A stretch of 64,000 bases of DNA, taken from an uncultured bacterium (GTDB lineage Bacteria > Cyanobacteriota > Vampirovibrionia > Gastranaerophilales > Gastranaerophilaceae). Position 1 is the first letter of the stretch. The number at the start of each line of letters is the position of its first letter. Position numbers and translations under genes: made by a program. The DNA lies in the NCBI GenBank assembly GCA_902777605.1, contig CACYUI010000010.1:34065-98064 (forward strand), read 5' to 3'. The notes under the pieces are model-generated. The model searched no databases. It was not told the DNA's origin and saw only the letters and a list, made by a program, of their open reading frames with translations. Positions 15,585-25,486 of this stretch are shown here, piece by piece.

Positions 15585-16518
15585 AATTTCAGGTTTTTTA
15601 TTTCAGCATCTTTCAGCGAATTTTGAATATACAAAATATCTTTCAAAAAAGTGGACAAATGTTGTAATGCCATATTTACTTACTTCTGTTGTCGGGATCT
15701 TATACTGTCTTATTTTGCCAAATACCTACGGGAATTCTTTTGACGGTCTTTCGCCTTTAATCCAAATCCCAATGTTTTTAACAACAGGCAGAATTCACAA
15801 TACACCGACTTGGTTTATTTTGATGATTATTTTGTTTTTTATCTCTGCTAAATTGCTGATTGATTTGGATAGGAGCAATAAGCTATACAAATTTTTACCG
15901 TTTATGTTTGTTGTGACAATTTTATTCAGAAGAATTGATGTAGATTATAATACGATTGCAAGTTTATCTTACCTGGATAAATATATTTCTTGTATTTTTT
16001 ATATTTTAAACGGTTTTATACACTTTTTTGCTATATATGTCTTTGGAATGTTTTGTTCAAAACATAAAGATATTATAGACAAATTCTATTCAAAAAGATT
16101 TTTAATATGGGTTTTAATGATTATTTCAGCAGCTGCGGATGTATATTTAAGCTCAAAAAATCTTTATTCAAATTTTACAATTGCAAAAACCTTTTTGACA
16201 ATGCTTGCTCTGGGGTATCTAAAGCACTACGACGGATTAATAATGTCAAAGCCTTTGATAAACAATTGGCTTGATACAATTGCAAAATACAGTTTTGGCT
16301 TGTTTTTTGTTCATTGGTATGTGTTTTTTATTTATAATCAAATTTTCGGATTGCAAAATGTTGTTATTGTGAATGATAGCCTTGTTTTAGCTATGCTTAC
16401 TGTTTTTATAAGATTTATTGCGGTAAGTGTTTTTTCAATGTTAATACTTTTTGTAATCAAAAAACTTATACTTAAGATTAACAAAGACTCTAACACTAGA
16501 ATGTTTTTAGGAATTTAG
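15585..16518 (+). pseudogene. acyltransferase family 3, N-terminally truncated
   Basis: The frame, open from 15586, reads ISGFLFQHL, the conserved 'ISGFL' of membrane acyltransferases (OafA/WecH type), then about nine transmembrane helices to the stop at 16518. The first possible ATG is at 15667. The first 50 or so residues, including the catalytic His of the first helix, are missing, and the sequence runs straight into the RAYT remnant. The product would have O-acetylated a surface glycan; this copy is probably inactive. Confidence 0.7.
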
Positions 16519-16520
16519 CA

Positions 16521-18008
16521 CTAATTATTTAAAGCAGGCACTATTGCATAATGCATTTCATAATCTCGCTCTTTACCTACTATGCTTTTTACCGTCAGCT
16601 TAAATGGTTTTATTTTCGGCTTTTGTTTTAAATAAGGAGCAGATGCTTTTATATACCCATCCATAAAATCATAATCTCTTCCGATAACAATTGAACCGGT
16701 TTTCTTCAAATCATTCATATCTATCCAAGGGTTTTTATGATTATATGTGTTTAAGATTACTACATAATCATTGTTATAAAGACTTATAGGAATAGAGAGT
16801 TCTATAAAACCTCCAATATATTTCATTGATTTTCCACCGGTCTCTTTTGAATAAATATCCGTTAATGTTTTAGTGACTTGTTGAATAGGCAACCTATTTG
16901 CGAAATTTCTTTCTGTTGTAAACACTATTCCCAAGACTACTGCTGTTATCAGCGCAGCAGCCAATACCCAAGACAACATATACTTAATAGCTCTTTCTGA
17001 AAGATCAAACTGAAAGTAGTAGAATAACAGAATCGGCGCCATAAATAATAAAGTATATCCCCATTGAGGAATCATATATGCACCGTTAATAAACCCCGGA
17101 AGAGTTTGCAGAAAAACAGGCAGTATGCCAACACAAATTAAATATATTGAATCATCAGAATTTATGTTATTAAATTTTATAGGCTTATTTACAAATAATT
17201 TAGCAGTAAAATATACAAATATCATTCCTATTATCGCTGCAAACTGGTTTATTAGAAAAAGAAAAGGTGCTTGAAGATACTTTATCCAACTGTTGTAAAA
17301 AGTTAAATATCTGTCCTCCGAAAGAGAAAAATAATCTAATGAAAAAAATTCATGGTTAAAAAGCCATATTATATGAGGTAATACACATACAAAAGAGATA
17401 ATTGCTGCTATGTACAACCCCTTCCTTCTAAACTGTTCTCGACCTGTTTTCGTGATGAACAGATAAAGTAACATCGGAACGAATAGCATTAGTGTTTGAT
17501 ATTTGCTAAGAAATGATACCCCAAAACCTAACCCTAATATCAACCAATCCTTTATCCTATTATTTTTCATACAAATATAAAAATAATAAGAAAGGAACGG
17601 TAGGAGTGACAGCAACATAAAATTGGGATTAAATCCGTCATAGATTCCCATATATGTGTAAACAAAGCAAGTTTCTAATAGCATGACAGAAATTAATGAC
17701 TTTGTTTCATCAAGAAATATTCTCCCTAATTTATATATATAAACATAACCAAATGCAATACATATCTGCCCTAAAAGATAAATTGAATAATCAGATTTTC
17801 CAAATAAATTATAAACATAATAAGCAATCCATCCTGCCATAGGAGGATGCTTATTTGTCCCAAAATCATGTAATCCGCCCCAGTATATGCATTCCATCGC
17901 ATCTATTGGCAGAATTTCTCTTAATAGGGGCAAACATGACCATATTAAAATGTGTAATAACAAAAATATTATAAAGACTTTATTGAGTCTAAACTTTAAC
18001 TTTTCCAT
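16521..18008 (-). CDS. GT-C glycosyltransferase, family 39 (ArnT/PMT-like)
   Basis: A 495-residue polytopic inner-membrane protein with about 11 to 12 hydrophobic helices. The first periplasmic loop contains the acidic DAMECIYWGG segment and HPPMAGW, characteristic of GT39 enzymes, and the C-terminal 100 residues form a soluble periplasmic part. Members transfer sugars from polyprenyl-phosphate donors to lipid A, proteins or glycans; the acceptor is not predictable. It is convergent with the acyltransferase remnant (two bases between stops). A second GT39-like gene lies at 28187. Confidence 0.85.
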   Translation of the reverse strand: MEKLKFRLNKVFIIFLLLHILIWSCLPLLREILPIDAMECIYWGGLHDFGTNKHPPMAGWIAYYVYNLFGKSDYSIYLLGQICIAFGYVYIYKLGRIFLDETKSLISVMLLETCFVYTYMGIYDGFNPNFMLLSLLPFLSYYFYICMKNNRIKDWLILGLGFGVSFLSKYQTLMLFVPMLLYLFITKTGREQFRRKGLYIAAIISFVCVLPHIIWLFNHEFFSLDYFSLSEDRYLTFYNSWIKYLQAPFLFLINQFAAIIGMIFVYFTAKLFVNKPIKFNNINSDDSIYLICVGILPVFLQTLPGFINGAYMIPQWGYTLLFMAPILLFYYFQFDLSERAIKYMLSWVLAAALITAVVLGIVFTTERNFANRLPIQQVTKTLTDIYSKETGGKSMKYIGGFIELSIPISLYNNDYVVILNTYNHKNPWIDMNDLKKTGSIVIGRDYDFMDGYIKASAPYLKQKPKIKPFKLTVKSIVGKERDYEMHYAIVPALNN

Positions 18009-18192
18009 TTTTATATCAACTTTTAACTTATTTCAAACTAACTCAAAGTGATACATTTATGTATGGCATTAAATGTCAGCACATTATTTTTATAATCTTT
18101 ACACAGATATTAAGATTATATAAGGAAATCCTGTTTTCTTAAAAATATGGTCTATAATAATAATGCAGATGAGAAATAAAAAGGAGATAGAT

Positions 18193-18474
18193 ATGCAATC
18201 ACTTGATGAAATGCTTGTAAAACTTGAAACAGCCGATAGTACTACTAAGAACAAAATAGAAAACATTATTGTTGACCAAGGCACTGATGTTGTCCCGGAA
18301 CTGGTTAATAAATTGCAGACTGTTAAGGGTATCAAGCGTGGTGTTGTTGCAATGAGCTTAATAAGAATTGGTGAAGCTTCAGTTTCTTACTTAAAAAAAG
18401 CTGCAAGTTGCAATAAAGACTTTGAATGGGTTGCAAAATATTTAATTTCTGAAATACAAGGTGTTGCAGCTTAG
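18193..18474 (+). CDS. small helical HEAT-like protein
   Basis: From the ATG at 18193 (AAAGGAGATAG upstream) it encodes 93 residues; an upstream in-frame start lacks a ribosome site. The pattern of paired helices ([20 protein letters not shown], then [20 protein letters not shown]) resembles one or two HEAT repeats, suggesting a small binding or scaffold protein. No catalytic motif is present. It is followed after 14 bases by rnhA and likely co-transcribed with it. Confidence 0.7.
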   Translation: MQSLDEMLVKLETADSTTKNKIENIIVDQGTDVVPELVNKLQTVKGIKRGVVAMSLIRIGEASVSYLKKAASCNKDFEWVAKYLISEIQGVAA

Positions 18475-18488
18475 TTAAAGGTTTAGGA

Positions 18489-18965
18489 TTGGATAACAAA
18501 ATAAAAGTTACTTTATATACAGATGGCGCATGCAGCGGAAACCCCGGTCCGGGTGGCTACGGCGCCATTTTAGTTTATATTGATTCTATGGGGATAAAAC
18601 ATGAAAAAGAACTATCTGCAGGATACAAAGATGTAACAAATAACCAGATGGAGTTATTAGCTGTAATAGTAGGACTTGAAGCACTAAAAAAGACAGCAGA
18701 AGTAACTGTAATCTCAGATAGTAAATATGTAGTAGACGCTTTTAACAACAATTGGATTGAAGGTTGGATAAAAAAAGGATGGAAAACAGCAAGTAAATCA
18801 CCGGTTAAAAATGTTAAACTTTGGCAGCGTCTTTTAAAAGCAATAGAACCACACAAAGTAGAATTTGTATGGGTAAAAGGACACGCCGGACACGAGTATA
18901 ACGAAAGATGTGATACACTGGCAGTATCAGCGTACAGACAAGAAAATTTGCCGACTTTAAATTAA
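18489..18965 (+). CDS. rnhA: ribonuclease HI
   Basis: It degrades RNA in RNA-DNA hybrids. The 158 residues carry all four catalytic acids: Asp in [14 protein letters not shown], Glu in NNQMELLAV, Asp in SDSKYVVD and the late Asp in [16 protein letters not shown] precedes the last acid. Translation starts at a TTG with AGGTTTAGGA upstream. Confidence 0.95.
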   Translation: MDNKIKVTLYTDGACSGNPGPGGYGAILVYIDSMGIKHEKELSAGYKDVTNNQMELLAVIVGLEALKKTAEVTVISDSKYVVDAFNNNWIEGWIKKGWKTASKSPVKNVKLWQRLLKAIEPHKVEFVWVKGHAGHEYNERCDTLAVSAYRQENLPTLN

Positions 18966-19007
18966 TTGTAAACTTTTGTAACGATTTTAATCCTCTTTGA
19001 AATCACA

Positions 19008-19037
19008 TAAAGTTTAAATACTTTATATATATGTAAG
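19008..19037 (+). promoter_or_regulatory. promoter region with TAAAGTTT and ATACTTTATATATATG elements
   Basis: TAAAGTTT (19008-19015), the sigma-28 -35 sequence, is followed at the correct distance by ATATATGT rather than GCCGATAT, so it is only a half-match. The overlapping ATACTTTATATATATG (19018) is identical to the motif downstream of GCAATTTT at other sites, but the GCAATTTT partner is degenerate here (GAAATCAC). A TTGTAAAC-TTTTGTAAC box lies at about 18966-18981. Confidence 0.45.
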
Positions 19038-19060
19038 ATTTAAAAAGATGGTGAAATAAG

Positions 19061-19492
19061 ATGGCAATCGCAAATTTACACGAAACATTATTAAGCTACG
19101 CACTCAGAAGAAATGCTCTTAATCTTGAGATAACTCAACTTCAGAGTCAAAAGACATTAGCTACTTATTCACAATCCGATGCAATGAGTCTTAAGAGCGC
19201 AAGCGAGCGCGAAAAGAAAGCTTATTTTAAAGCTTTATATGAAAACGATCCTGAACTTCAAGCAAAATATACAGATTACACTGAAATTCCAGACTTTGAA
19301 GATGAAATTGATAAAATCGTTGCAGAATATACTGACAAATTAAACGAATTGACAGCATGGGAAACTGCAATAGATTCTCAAATTACAACTGCTAGTGCAG
19401 AACTTGATGAAGTGAATGCATATATTGAATCAATGAAATCAATGCTTTCAAGCAATATCCAAGGTGATTTTAACTATGGCTTGAATGGTTAA
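19061..19492 (+). CDS. small coiled-coil protein sharing a C-terminal motif with the 35583 protein
   Basis: The 143 residues are almost entirely alpha-helical, with N- and C-terminal coiled coils and no signal peptide or membrane helix. The C-terminus (VNAYIESMK...SNIQGDFNYGLNG) matches that of the 546-residue protein at 35583 (VNTEIEAVK...DNIQKSFKTFSG). This suggests one family in which the middle varies greatly in size. The layout (short flexible ends, paired terminal helices) recalls axial or exported flagellar proteins; that is inference. The start has a GGTG ribosome site. Confidence 0.72.
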   Translation: MAIANLHETLLSYALRRNALNLEITQLQSQKTLATYSQSDAMSLKSASEREKKAYFKALYENDPELQAKYTDYTEIPDFEDEIDKIVAEYTDKLNELTAWETAIDSQITTASAELDEVNAYIESMKSMLSSNIQGDFNYGLNG

Positions 19493-19520
19493 TAAATAGA
19501 GAAAATAGAGAGATAAAAAA

Positions 19521-19547
19521 AACAACCTTATATATAGGTTGTTTTTT
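19521..19547. terminator. bidirectional terminator
   Basis: The stem AACAACCT / AGGTTGTT (19521-19542) has A and T runs on the two sides and serves two convergent genes. Confidence 0.85.
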
Positions 19548-20856
19548 ATTTCAATAACCAAATACCTATCAGCGCAAATAGAATTAAAGCTGTATTGAAA
19601 TGCAAGAAAGTTGGAATACAGGTGTCAAAAATATGATTGTGCTGTCCATCGACATTTAATCCGGAAGTAGGACCTAGAGTAGTATCAGAAGCAGGAGAAC
19701 CGGCATCTCCAAGAGCAGCAGCCGCTGCTAAAAGAACAACAACTTGAGGCGCGTTAAATCCCAACTTTAAGCACACAGGAACAAATAATACCGCAATTAT
19801 AGGAATAGTACCAAAAGATGTTCCGATTCCAATTGTTATAAATAACCCAAGTATTAATAAAGCAAGCGAGGTAAGAATAATGTTAGAAGGTAAAATCGGT
19901 ATGATTGAAGAAACAAGCGTTTCAATTGAACCGGTTTGTTTTAATACTGATGCAAATCCGGCTGCAACCAACATTACAAAAGCGACATACCCCATTAAAT
20001 ATATACCTTCATTCATCATATGATCCATTTTGTCTTGAGATATAACACCAAAAGAAAACATAATACCTAAACCGACTAAGGCTCCTAACGGAAGAGATTG
20101 AGTTATAAGTTGTACTACAAAAGTTGCTATTGCAGCTACTATAACCAATAAATATTCTTTTTTAAAGTTAGAGGTATCAGCTTTGTTTACAACTGCATCT
20201 GACATTCTATAAGTTCTAGGTTTCCTATACGAAACAAAAATTGCAAATAATAATGCAACAAACATGCCTAATGCTAAAATAAATGTATACTTCCATATAT
20301 CCGTTCTTAAAATAGTTATACCATTTTGAACCATATTATCTGCTATAAGGTTTTGAAATATTAAACCAAAACCTACAGGGATAGCAATATATGGAGTTTT
20401 TAAGCCAAATGCTAACACGCATGCAACAGTACGCCTATCAAGATTAATTTTATTCATTATTCCTAACAAAGGAGGAATTAATATAGGAATAAAAGCTATA
20501 TGGATAGGAATAATATTCTGAGATGCCATTGAAATAATTAACAATATTAAAATTAAAATATATTTGTTATCAGACACGACTGAAATTATTTTTGATGATA
20601 CAAAGTCAGTAAATCCGGAATGAGCCATAGTGGCAGCAAAAGCTCCTAATAGAATATAACTTAATGCTGTTTCACTATTTCCGCCCATACCAGATATAAA
20701 AATATCCATAACTGATTTAATGTTCATACCTGCAAGAAGACCGGCTGTAATCGTAGATATAATAATAGCCAAAAGAACATTTACTTTTCGCAAACATAGA
20801 ATGCATAACAAGACAACAGATATTAAAGCCGGATTAGTACAGATATTCAAAATCAT
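19546..20856 (-). CDS. Na+/H+ antiporter-superfamily transporter (NhaC/YuiF-like)
   Basis: A 436-residue inner-membrane protein with about 11 to 12 helices. The conserved segment GDAGSPASDTTLGPTSGLNVDGQHNHIFDTC near the C-terminus (in pieces) is typical of the YuiF/Na_H_antiport group of the ion transporter superfamily. Members are annotated as Na+/H+ antiporters or as amino acid (His) permeases, so the substrate is uncertain. It starts two bases after the preceding small gene and is probably in the same operon. Confidence 0.8.
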   Translation of the reverse strand: MILNICTNPALISVVLLCILCLRKVNVLLAIIISTITAGLLAGMNIKSVMDIFISGMGGNSETALSYILLGAFAATMAHSGFTDFVSSKIISVVSDNKYILILILLIISMASQNIIPIHIAFIPILIPPLLGIMNKINLDRRTVACVLAFGLKTPYIAIPVGFGLIFQNLIADNMVQNGITILRTDIWKYTFILALGMFVALLFAIFVSYRKPRTYRMSDAVVNKADTSNFKKEYLLVIVAAIATFVVQLITQSLPLGALVGLGIMFSFGVISQDKMDHMMNEGIYLMGYVAFVMLVAAGFASVLKQTGSIETLVSSIIPILPSNIILTSLALLILGLFITIGIGTSFGTIPIIAVLFVPVCLKLGFNAPQVVVLLAAAAALGDAGSPASDTTLGPTSGLNVDGQHNHIFDTCIPTFLHFNTALILFALIGIWLLK

Positions 20857-20858
20857 TA

Positions 20859-21164
20859 CTAACCGTGAGCCTCTTCTTCTTGAAGTAAATTAATGATTTC
20901 CAAAGCAACTTCTTTTTGTATTTCTAAAGGTAATGACTTTAAATACTCAAACGCTTCGGCAATTTTCTGATCAGTATCGTACCAACGCCTTAAAACATAA
21001 GTAAAAGCATCTGTAAGTATATTTTCAGCTAAATCTACACCATTTTCTTTTGATTTAGATACTATTAAATCTGCACATTTATATTGAGTCAAAATATTTG
21101 CATTTCTCATCAAACTTACAGCTAAACTTACTGTTGGGTCTACATCATACCAGCGTTTGTACAT
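20859..21164 (-). CDS. conserved hypothetical protein with duplicated RWYD motif
   Basis: A helical 101-residue protein. The motif 'RWYD-x-D' occurs twice, at residue 4 (KRWYDVDPTVSLAVSLM) and near residue 60 (RRWYDTDQKIAEAFEYL), each followed by a helix, suggesting an internal duplication of about 55 residues. No signal peptide, membrane segment or catalytic motif is seen. An AAAGGTG ribosome site supports the start. It precedes the antiporter gene. Confidence 0.7.
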   Translation of the reverse strand: MYKRWYDVDPTVSLAVSLMRNANILTQYKCADLIVSKSKENGVDLAENILTDAFTYVLRRWYDTDQKIAEAFEYLKSLPLEIQKEVALEIINLLQEEEAHG

Positions 21165-21196
21165 AACACACCTTTTCTTTTTATACTATATTTTTT

Positions 21197-21487
21197 TTAA
21201 TGTTTTGTCAATTTAGATATTACCATATCTCGTTTTGCTTGCCCACTAATATGAAAGAATAATGTCTTATCTTTTGAAGTATCACCTTTTACTATTTCGA
21301 TAGCAGTTTTAGGTATTTTTAATTCTTTTGACAAAAATTCTATTAAAGCTTTATTTGCTTTATTTTCTATCGGTTGAGCAGTTATTTTTACTTTTATAAA
21401 GTCTTCCTCTATAATTATAGAATTTTTTGAAGAATTCGGAACTATTTTTAATGTTATTAACAAACCTTTGTCAGTTTGCTTAATCAA
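21197..21487 (-). CDS. DUF167/YggU family protein
   Basis: The 96 residues match the YggU (DUF167) fold: an N-terminal LLITLKIVPNSSKNSI segment, then VKITAQPIENKANKALIEFLSKELKIPKTAI (in parts), and a C-terminal GDTSKDKTLFFHI segment. The biochemical function of the family is not established. It starts six bases after the DNA methyltransferase stop. Confidence 0.9.
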   Translation of the reverse strand: MIKQTDKGLLITLKIVPNSSKNSIIIEEDFIKVKITAQPIENKANKALIEFLSKELKIPKTAIEIVKGDTSKDKTLFFHISGQAKRDMVISKLTKH

Positions 21488-21493
21488 AATAAC

Positions 21494-22369
21494 CTACACT
21501 TTCTGGAATACCATTACATATTCGTGTTTGAATATATAAAAGCCACCCGCTAGAGCTCTATATCTCCATAGGTTTGCAGTCTTACCTTTTGCTCTTTCAT
21601 TGCCTTGAATATCTTTTACAATAATACCCTTTAGTTTGAACCCCAAATTCATCATTTTAGCCATACACATAAACCCGAGTGGTTGTACTTCAGAGTTTTT
21701 GTAACTATCGCCTATGATTAAACAAGCGAATCTGCCTTTCTCTAACAAATCATAACCGTTTTTAGCTACTTTTTCAAACAAATCATAAAATTCATCGGTA
21801 GTTGCACAATTTGATAAATCCTCTTTCTTGTCAGAAAATTTTATAATATCATCATAAGGAGGATGAAGCATTAAAAGTTGCGCATGCTTTTTCCCCATTA
21901 CTTCAAGCCTTGCCTGAACTTTATCTTTTGCGATTTCGCTCGCTGAATCACCACATATTATATTCACATCAGTTACAAGCTGCTTAGGAGTAAATTTCTT
22001 AGCAACTTTCTCAGCCAAATCATCTTTTAACTCAACACCTATACATCTTCTTCCCATGTTAACAGCTTCAATACCGGATGTACCAGAACCAAAGAATAAG
22101 TCCAAGATCACATCATCTTTTTTTGTGTATCTTTCATAAATTTGTTGAGCAATTTGAGGAATATAGTTACCATGGTACTCATTAGAATGTCCGCCCTCTT
22201 TAAGTCTAGTCGGAAATTCCCACAAGGTATCAGTTTTTACATGGCTATAATCTTTCCATTTTTTCAGATTTATATCACTGTATGCCGTGGTTTTAATCTC
22301 GCGGTCATCAACAACTTTAAGGTTGCTCTTTTTAACCTGTTCTTTAACTTTTAAGTTCGATTTCGCCAT
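21494..22369 (-). CDS. orphan DNA methyltransferase (N4/N6 type)
   Basis: A SAM-dependent DNA amino-methyltransferase. The SAM motif is DLFFGSGTSGIEAV (about residues 90-103) and the catalytic motif IV is HPPYDD, a variant of (D/N/S)PP(Y/F). I prefer the ATG at 22369, preceded by GGTAGAG, giving 291 residues. No restriction endonuclease or specificity gene adjoins it, so it is probably a solitary methyltransferase with a regulatory role. The recognition site is unknown. Confidence 0.85.
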   Translation of the reverse strand: MAKSNLKVKEQVKKSNLKVVDDREIKTTAYSDINLKKWKDYSHVKTDTLWEFPTRLKEGGHSNEYHGNYIPQIAQQIYERYTKKDDVILDLFFGSGTSGIEAVNMGRRCIGVELKDDLAEKVAKKFTPKQLVTDVNIICGDSASEIAKDKVQARLEVMGKKHAQLLMLHPPYDDIIKFSDKKEDLSNCATTDEFYDLFEKVAKNGYDLLEKGRFACLIIGDSYKNSEVQPLGFMCMAKMMNLGFKLKGIIVKDIQGNERAKGKTANLWRYRALAGGFYIFKHEYVMVFQKV

Positions 22370-22480
22370 ATCTCTACCTTTCCCCAATTTACATATCAAG
22401 TTTAAGGTATTTTTTTATATTTGAAATCAAACATATAGATGAATTATTATCATGTTTAGCCTCAATTAAAAACAATATAT

Positions 22481-22640
22481 AAAAAGAAAAGTTGCCTTTT
22501 TGAAAAATGGCAACATTAAATAAACACGAGGATATTAAGAGAGAGTATAATAAAATTGGTAAATGACTTGACCAAGATTAAGTTCATTGGATCTTCATCA
22601 TAATAGTTGTTTGTTTTCCTTACTTAAGTCTTACATATAT
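22481..22640 (-). ncRNA. candidate small RNA
   Basis: Within the 484-base spacer between the methyltransferase and gyrA, the minus strand has a promoter-like element (see 22630-22668) and, about 140 bases downstream, a strong terminator: stem GTTGCC / GGCAAC (22514-22491) followed by TTTTCTTTTT. No open frame longer than a few codons lies between (the only ATG-led frame reads MMKIQ). The structure is a free-standing non-coding transcript. I do not recognise it as 6S, tmRNA, SRP or RNase P RNA. Confidence 0.6.
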
Positions 22641-22668
22641 ATAAAGTAATTTTGTTTTAAAAAATTGC
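22630..22668 (-). promoter_or_regulatory. GCAATTTT-N11-TTACTTTATATATATG promoter-like motif
   Basis: On the minus strand GCAATTTT starts at 22668 and TTACTTTATATATATGTAAG at 22649, 19 bases later. It shows the same motif and spacing as at 12149, 47426 and 63219. A TGTAACAAATT box lies further upstream (22701-22691). Confidence 0.65.
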
Positions 22669-22781
22669 CTCTTTAGAGCAAATTTAAAAAAATTTGTTAC
22701 ACTCCTTAAAACTATATTTAAAAGAGACTTAAAGCATATATACAAATTAAATATACTTTGCATGCAAATATAGTTGTTAAC

Positions 22782-22811
22782 TTTACAGATTTTTTTATTT
22801 TATGCTACAAT
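22782..22811 (+). promoter_or_regulatory. gyrA promoter
   Basis: TTTACA (22782-22787) and TACAAT (22806-22811) are 18 bases apart, about 40 bases before the gyrA start. Confidence 0.65.
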
Positions 22812-22853
22812 AAAGATATAGGAATATATTCAGAGGGATAGAGGAGAAAGGTT

Positions 22854-25406
22854 TTGAGTCAGCAAAATATATTTTCAGACGGAAAGATTGTTCCTGTAAA
22901 CATTAGGGACGAAATGAAAAAGTGCTATATAGACTATGCAATGTCAGTTATCGTAGGTCGTGCGCTACCTGATGTCAGGGATGGTTTGAAACCGGTTCAC
23001 AGACGAATATTATATGCAATGAATGAACTTGGCATGACACCTGATAAACCATTCAAAAAGTGTGCGAGAATCGTTGGTGAAGTTTTAGGTAAATATCACC
23101 CGCACGGTGACAGTTCCGTTTATGAAGCATTAGTAAGATTGGCACAAGACTTTAACACAAGGTATCTTTGCGTAGACGGGCACGGTAACTTCGGATCTGT
23201 TGATGGCGATGGTGCAGCTGCAATGCGTTATACAGAAGCCAGAATGCATAAGATTACTACATCAATGCTTGCCGACATCGATTGTGAAACCGTTGATTTT
23301 GAACCAAACTTTGATGGTTCATTAGAAGAACCTTCTGTTCTTCCAGTAAGACTACCTATGCTTTTACTTAACGGTTCATCAGGTATTGCAGTCGGTATGG
23401 CTACGAATGTTCCGCCGCATAACTTAAGAGAAGTTGTAGACGGTACTATTGCATTGATTGATAACCCACAAATTACAATTCCTGAGCTAATGGAGCATAT
23501 AAAAGGACCTGACTTCCCGACTGCAGCAACTATCGTTGGAATTAATGATATAAAACAAGCCTATGAAACAGGCAGAGGTTCTATAAAAATGTCTGCTGTT
23601 GCAACAATTGAGGAAATCCCCGGAGGCAACGGAAGACAGTCAAGAACGGCTATAATTGTAACAGAAATTCCTTATCAAGTTAATAAAGCAATGCTTATAC
23701 AAAAGATTGCTGATTTGGTAAAGGAAAACAAAATCAATGGTATATCTGACCTTCGTGACGAATCCGACAGGGAAGGTATGAGAATTGTTATTGAACTTAA
23801 GCGTGATGCTAAACCTGAAGTGGTTAAGAATAATCTGTTTAAGTTTACACAGCTTTCTACAACATTCGGTTACAATATGGTTACTCTTTGTGGTAAACAG
23901 CCAAGATTATTGAATTTATACGAAGTTCTTAATGAGTTTGTTGAACACAGAGTTGAAATTGTAACAAGAAGAACTATTTACTATTTGAAAAAAGCAAAAA
24001 TTAGAGCGCATATTTTAGCCGGTTTATTAATTGCACTCGGTTCGTTAGATGAAGTTATAGAATTAATCAAAAAATCTAAAACAACTGATGATGCCAGAGT
24101 TGGCTTAATGAGCAGATTTGGGCTTGATGTTGATCAAGCTAACGCTATATTAGAAATGCAATTAAGACGCTTAACTGGATTAGAACAAGACAAAATTAAA
24201 ACAGAGTATGATGAACTATTAAAGAAAATCGCTGAATACGAAGAAATTCTTGCCGACAGACAAAAAGTTCTTGATATTATTAAGGGCGAACTTCTTGAAG
24301 ATAAAGAAAAATACGGTGATGACAGAAGAACTCAGATTGTTCCGGAACAAGGTGAGGTTACAATTGAAGATTTGACTCCAAATACACCAATGGCAGTATT
24401 TATTACTCATCAGGGATATTTGAAGAGAATTTCACTCGATACATTCGAACGCCAAAACCGTGCAACAAGGGGTAAAGCAGGAATAAAAACAAAAGAAGAT
24501 GATGACATTCAGCACTTCTTTACTGCAATGATGCATGATAAGGTATTATTCTTCTCATCTAAAGGTATTGTATATAGTCTTAATGTATATGATTTCCCTG
24601 AAGGCGGAAGACAATCAAAAGGACTTCCTATTGTAAATGTTCTACCAATAGAACAAGGTGAACAAATCACTGCAGTAGTTCCTGTAAGCAATTTCTCACA
24701 CGATTTGAACCTAATAATGTTAACACAAAAAGGTTACATAAAGAGAATCGAGCTTGACAACTTTGCATCAATCAGAAGGAGCGGAATTATTGCGATTTCT
24801 CTTGAAGAAAACGACAGACTAAATTGGGTAAAACTTGCAAAACCAAATGACGAAATAATCATTGGTACATCTTGCGGTATGGCAATAAGATTCCCAATTG
24901 AAGATTTAAGACCACTGGGAAGAAGTGCAAGAGGTGTAAATTCAATGAAACTAAGAGCAGCTGATACAATTATCGGATGCGATATTGTGCCAAGAGATTA
25001 TGATGCTGACTTGCTTGTTGTAACTTCTGACGGATTTGGAAAGCGTACAAAACTATCTGAATTCCGTTCTCAAAACAGAGGCGGCATCGGTCTTATTGCA
25101 ACTAAGTTCAAATCTACAACATCAAGATTGGTTGCACTTACTATAGTCGAAGAAAAAGATGAGATTATGCTCGTTACAGCAAACGGTATTGTTACTCGTA
25201 TAAAAGCCGGTGATATTTCTTGTCAGGGCAGACCGGCAACAGGTGTTAGAGCACAAAATCTAGTTGACAATGATACTGTTGTTTCTGTCAACAAAATTGT
25301 CAGCACCGATGATGATGATACAGAATCAAGCGGAGGTTGCACGGTTGAAGAAATGACACAAGGTGAACAAACATCATTGATTGACAATTCAGATGAAACT
25401 ATATAA
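22854..25406 (+). CDS. gyrA: DNA gyrase subunit A
   Basis: The breakage-reunion subunit of gyrase (850 residues), in the cytoplasm with GyrB, which is not in the window. The active-site Tyr is in [10 protein letters not shown]. The quinolone-determining region reads [19 protein letters not shown], so the key Ser is present and position 87 (E. coli numbering) is Glu. The C-terminal beta-pinwheel has a GyrA-box-like [10 protein letters not shown]. Several further repeats such as [10 protein letters not shown] and [10 protein letters not shown] follow. The start is TTG with GAGGAG upstream. The C-terminal tail is acidic. Confidence 0.97.
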   Translation: MSQQNIFSDGKIVPVNIRDEMKKCYIDYAMSVIVGRALPDVRDGLKPVHRRILYAMNELGMTPDKPFKKCARIVGEVLGKYHPHGDSSVYEALVRLAQDFNTRYLCVDGHGNFGSVDGDGAAAMRYTEARMHKITTSMLADIDCETVDFEPNFDGSLEEPSVLPVRLPMLLLNGSSGIAVGMATNVPPHNLREVVDGTIALIDNPQITIPELMEHIKGPDFPTAATIVGINDIKQAYETGRGSIKMSAVATIEEIPGGNGRQSRTAIIVTEIPYQVNKAMLIQKIADLVKENKINGISDLRDESDREGMRIVIELKRDAKPEVVKNNLFKFTQLSTTFGYNMVTLCGKQPRLLNLYEVLNEFVEHRVEIVTRRTIYYLKKAKIRAHILAGLLIALGSLDEVIELIKKSKTTDDARVGLMSRFGLDVDQANAILEMQLRRLTGLEQDKIKTEYDELLKKIAEYEEILADRQKVLDIIKGELLEDKEKYGDDRRTQIVPEQGEVTIEDLTPNTPMAVFITHQGYLKRISLDTFERQNRATRGKAGIKTKEDDDIQHFFTAMMHDKVLFFSSKGIVYSLNVYDFPEGGRQSKGLPIVNVLPIEQGEQITAVVPVSNFSHDLNLIMLTQKGYIKRIELDNFASIRRSGIIAISLEENDRLNWVKLAKPNDEIIIGTSCGMAIRFPIEDLRPLGRSARGVNSMKLRAADTIIGCDIVPRDYDADLLVVTSDGFGKRTKLSEFRSQNRGGIGLIATKFKSTTSRLVALTIVEEKDEIMLVTANGIVTRIKAGDISCQGRPATGVRAQNLVDNDTVVSVNKIVSTDDDDTESSGGCTVEEMTQGEQTSLIDNSDETI

Positions 25407-25426
25407 TATTTAACAAATAGAATACA

Positions 25427-25458
25427 AAAGATAGCAGTAATATTTGCTGCTATCTTTT
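25427..25458 (+). terminator. gyrA terminator
   Basis: The stem AAGATAGCAG / CTGCTATCTT has a loop of about nine bases and ends in TTTT. Confidence 0.75.
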
Positions 25459-25486
25459 AAGTATTAAATAAAATTAAGGAGTTAAA

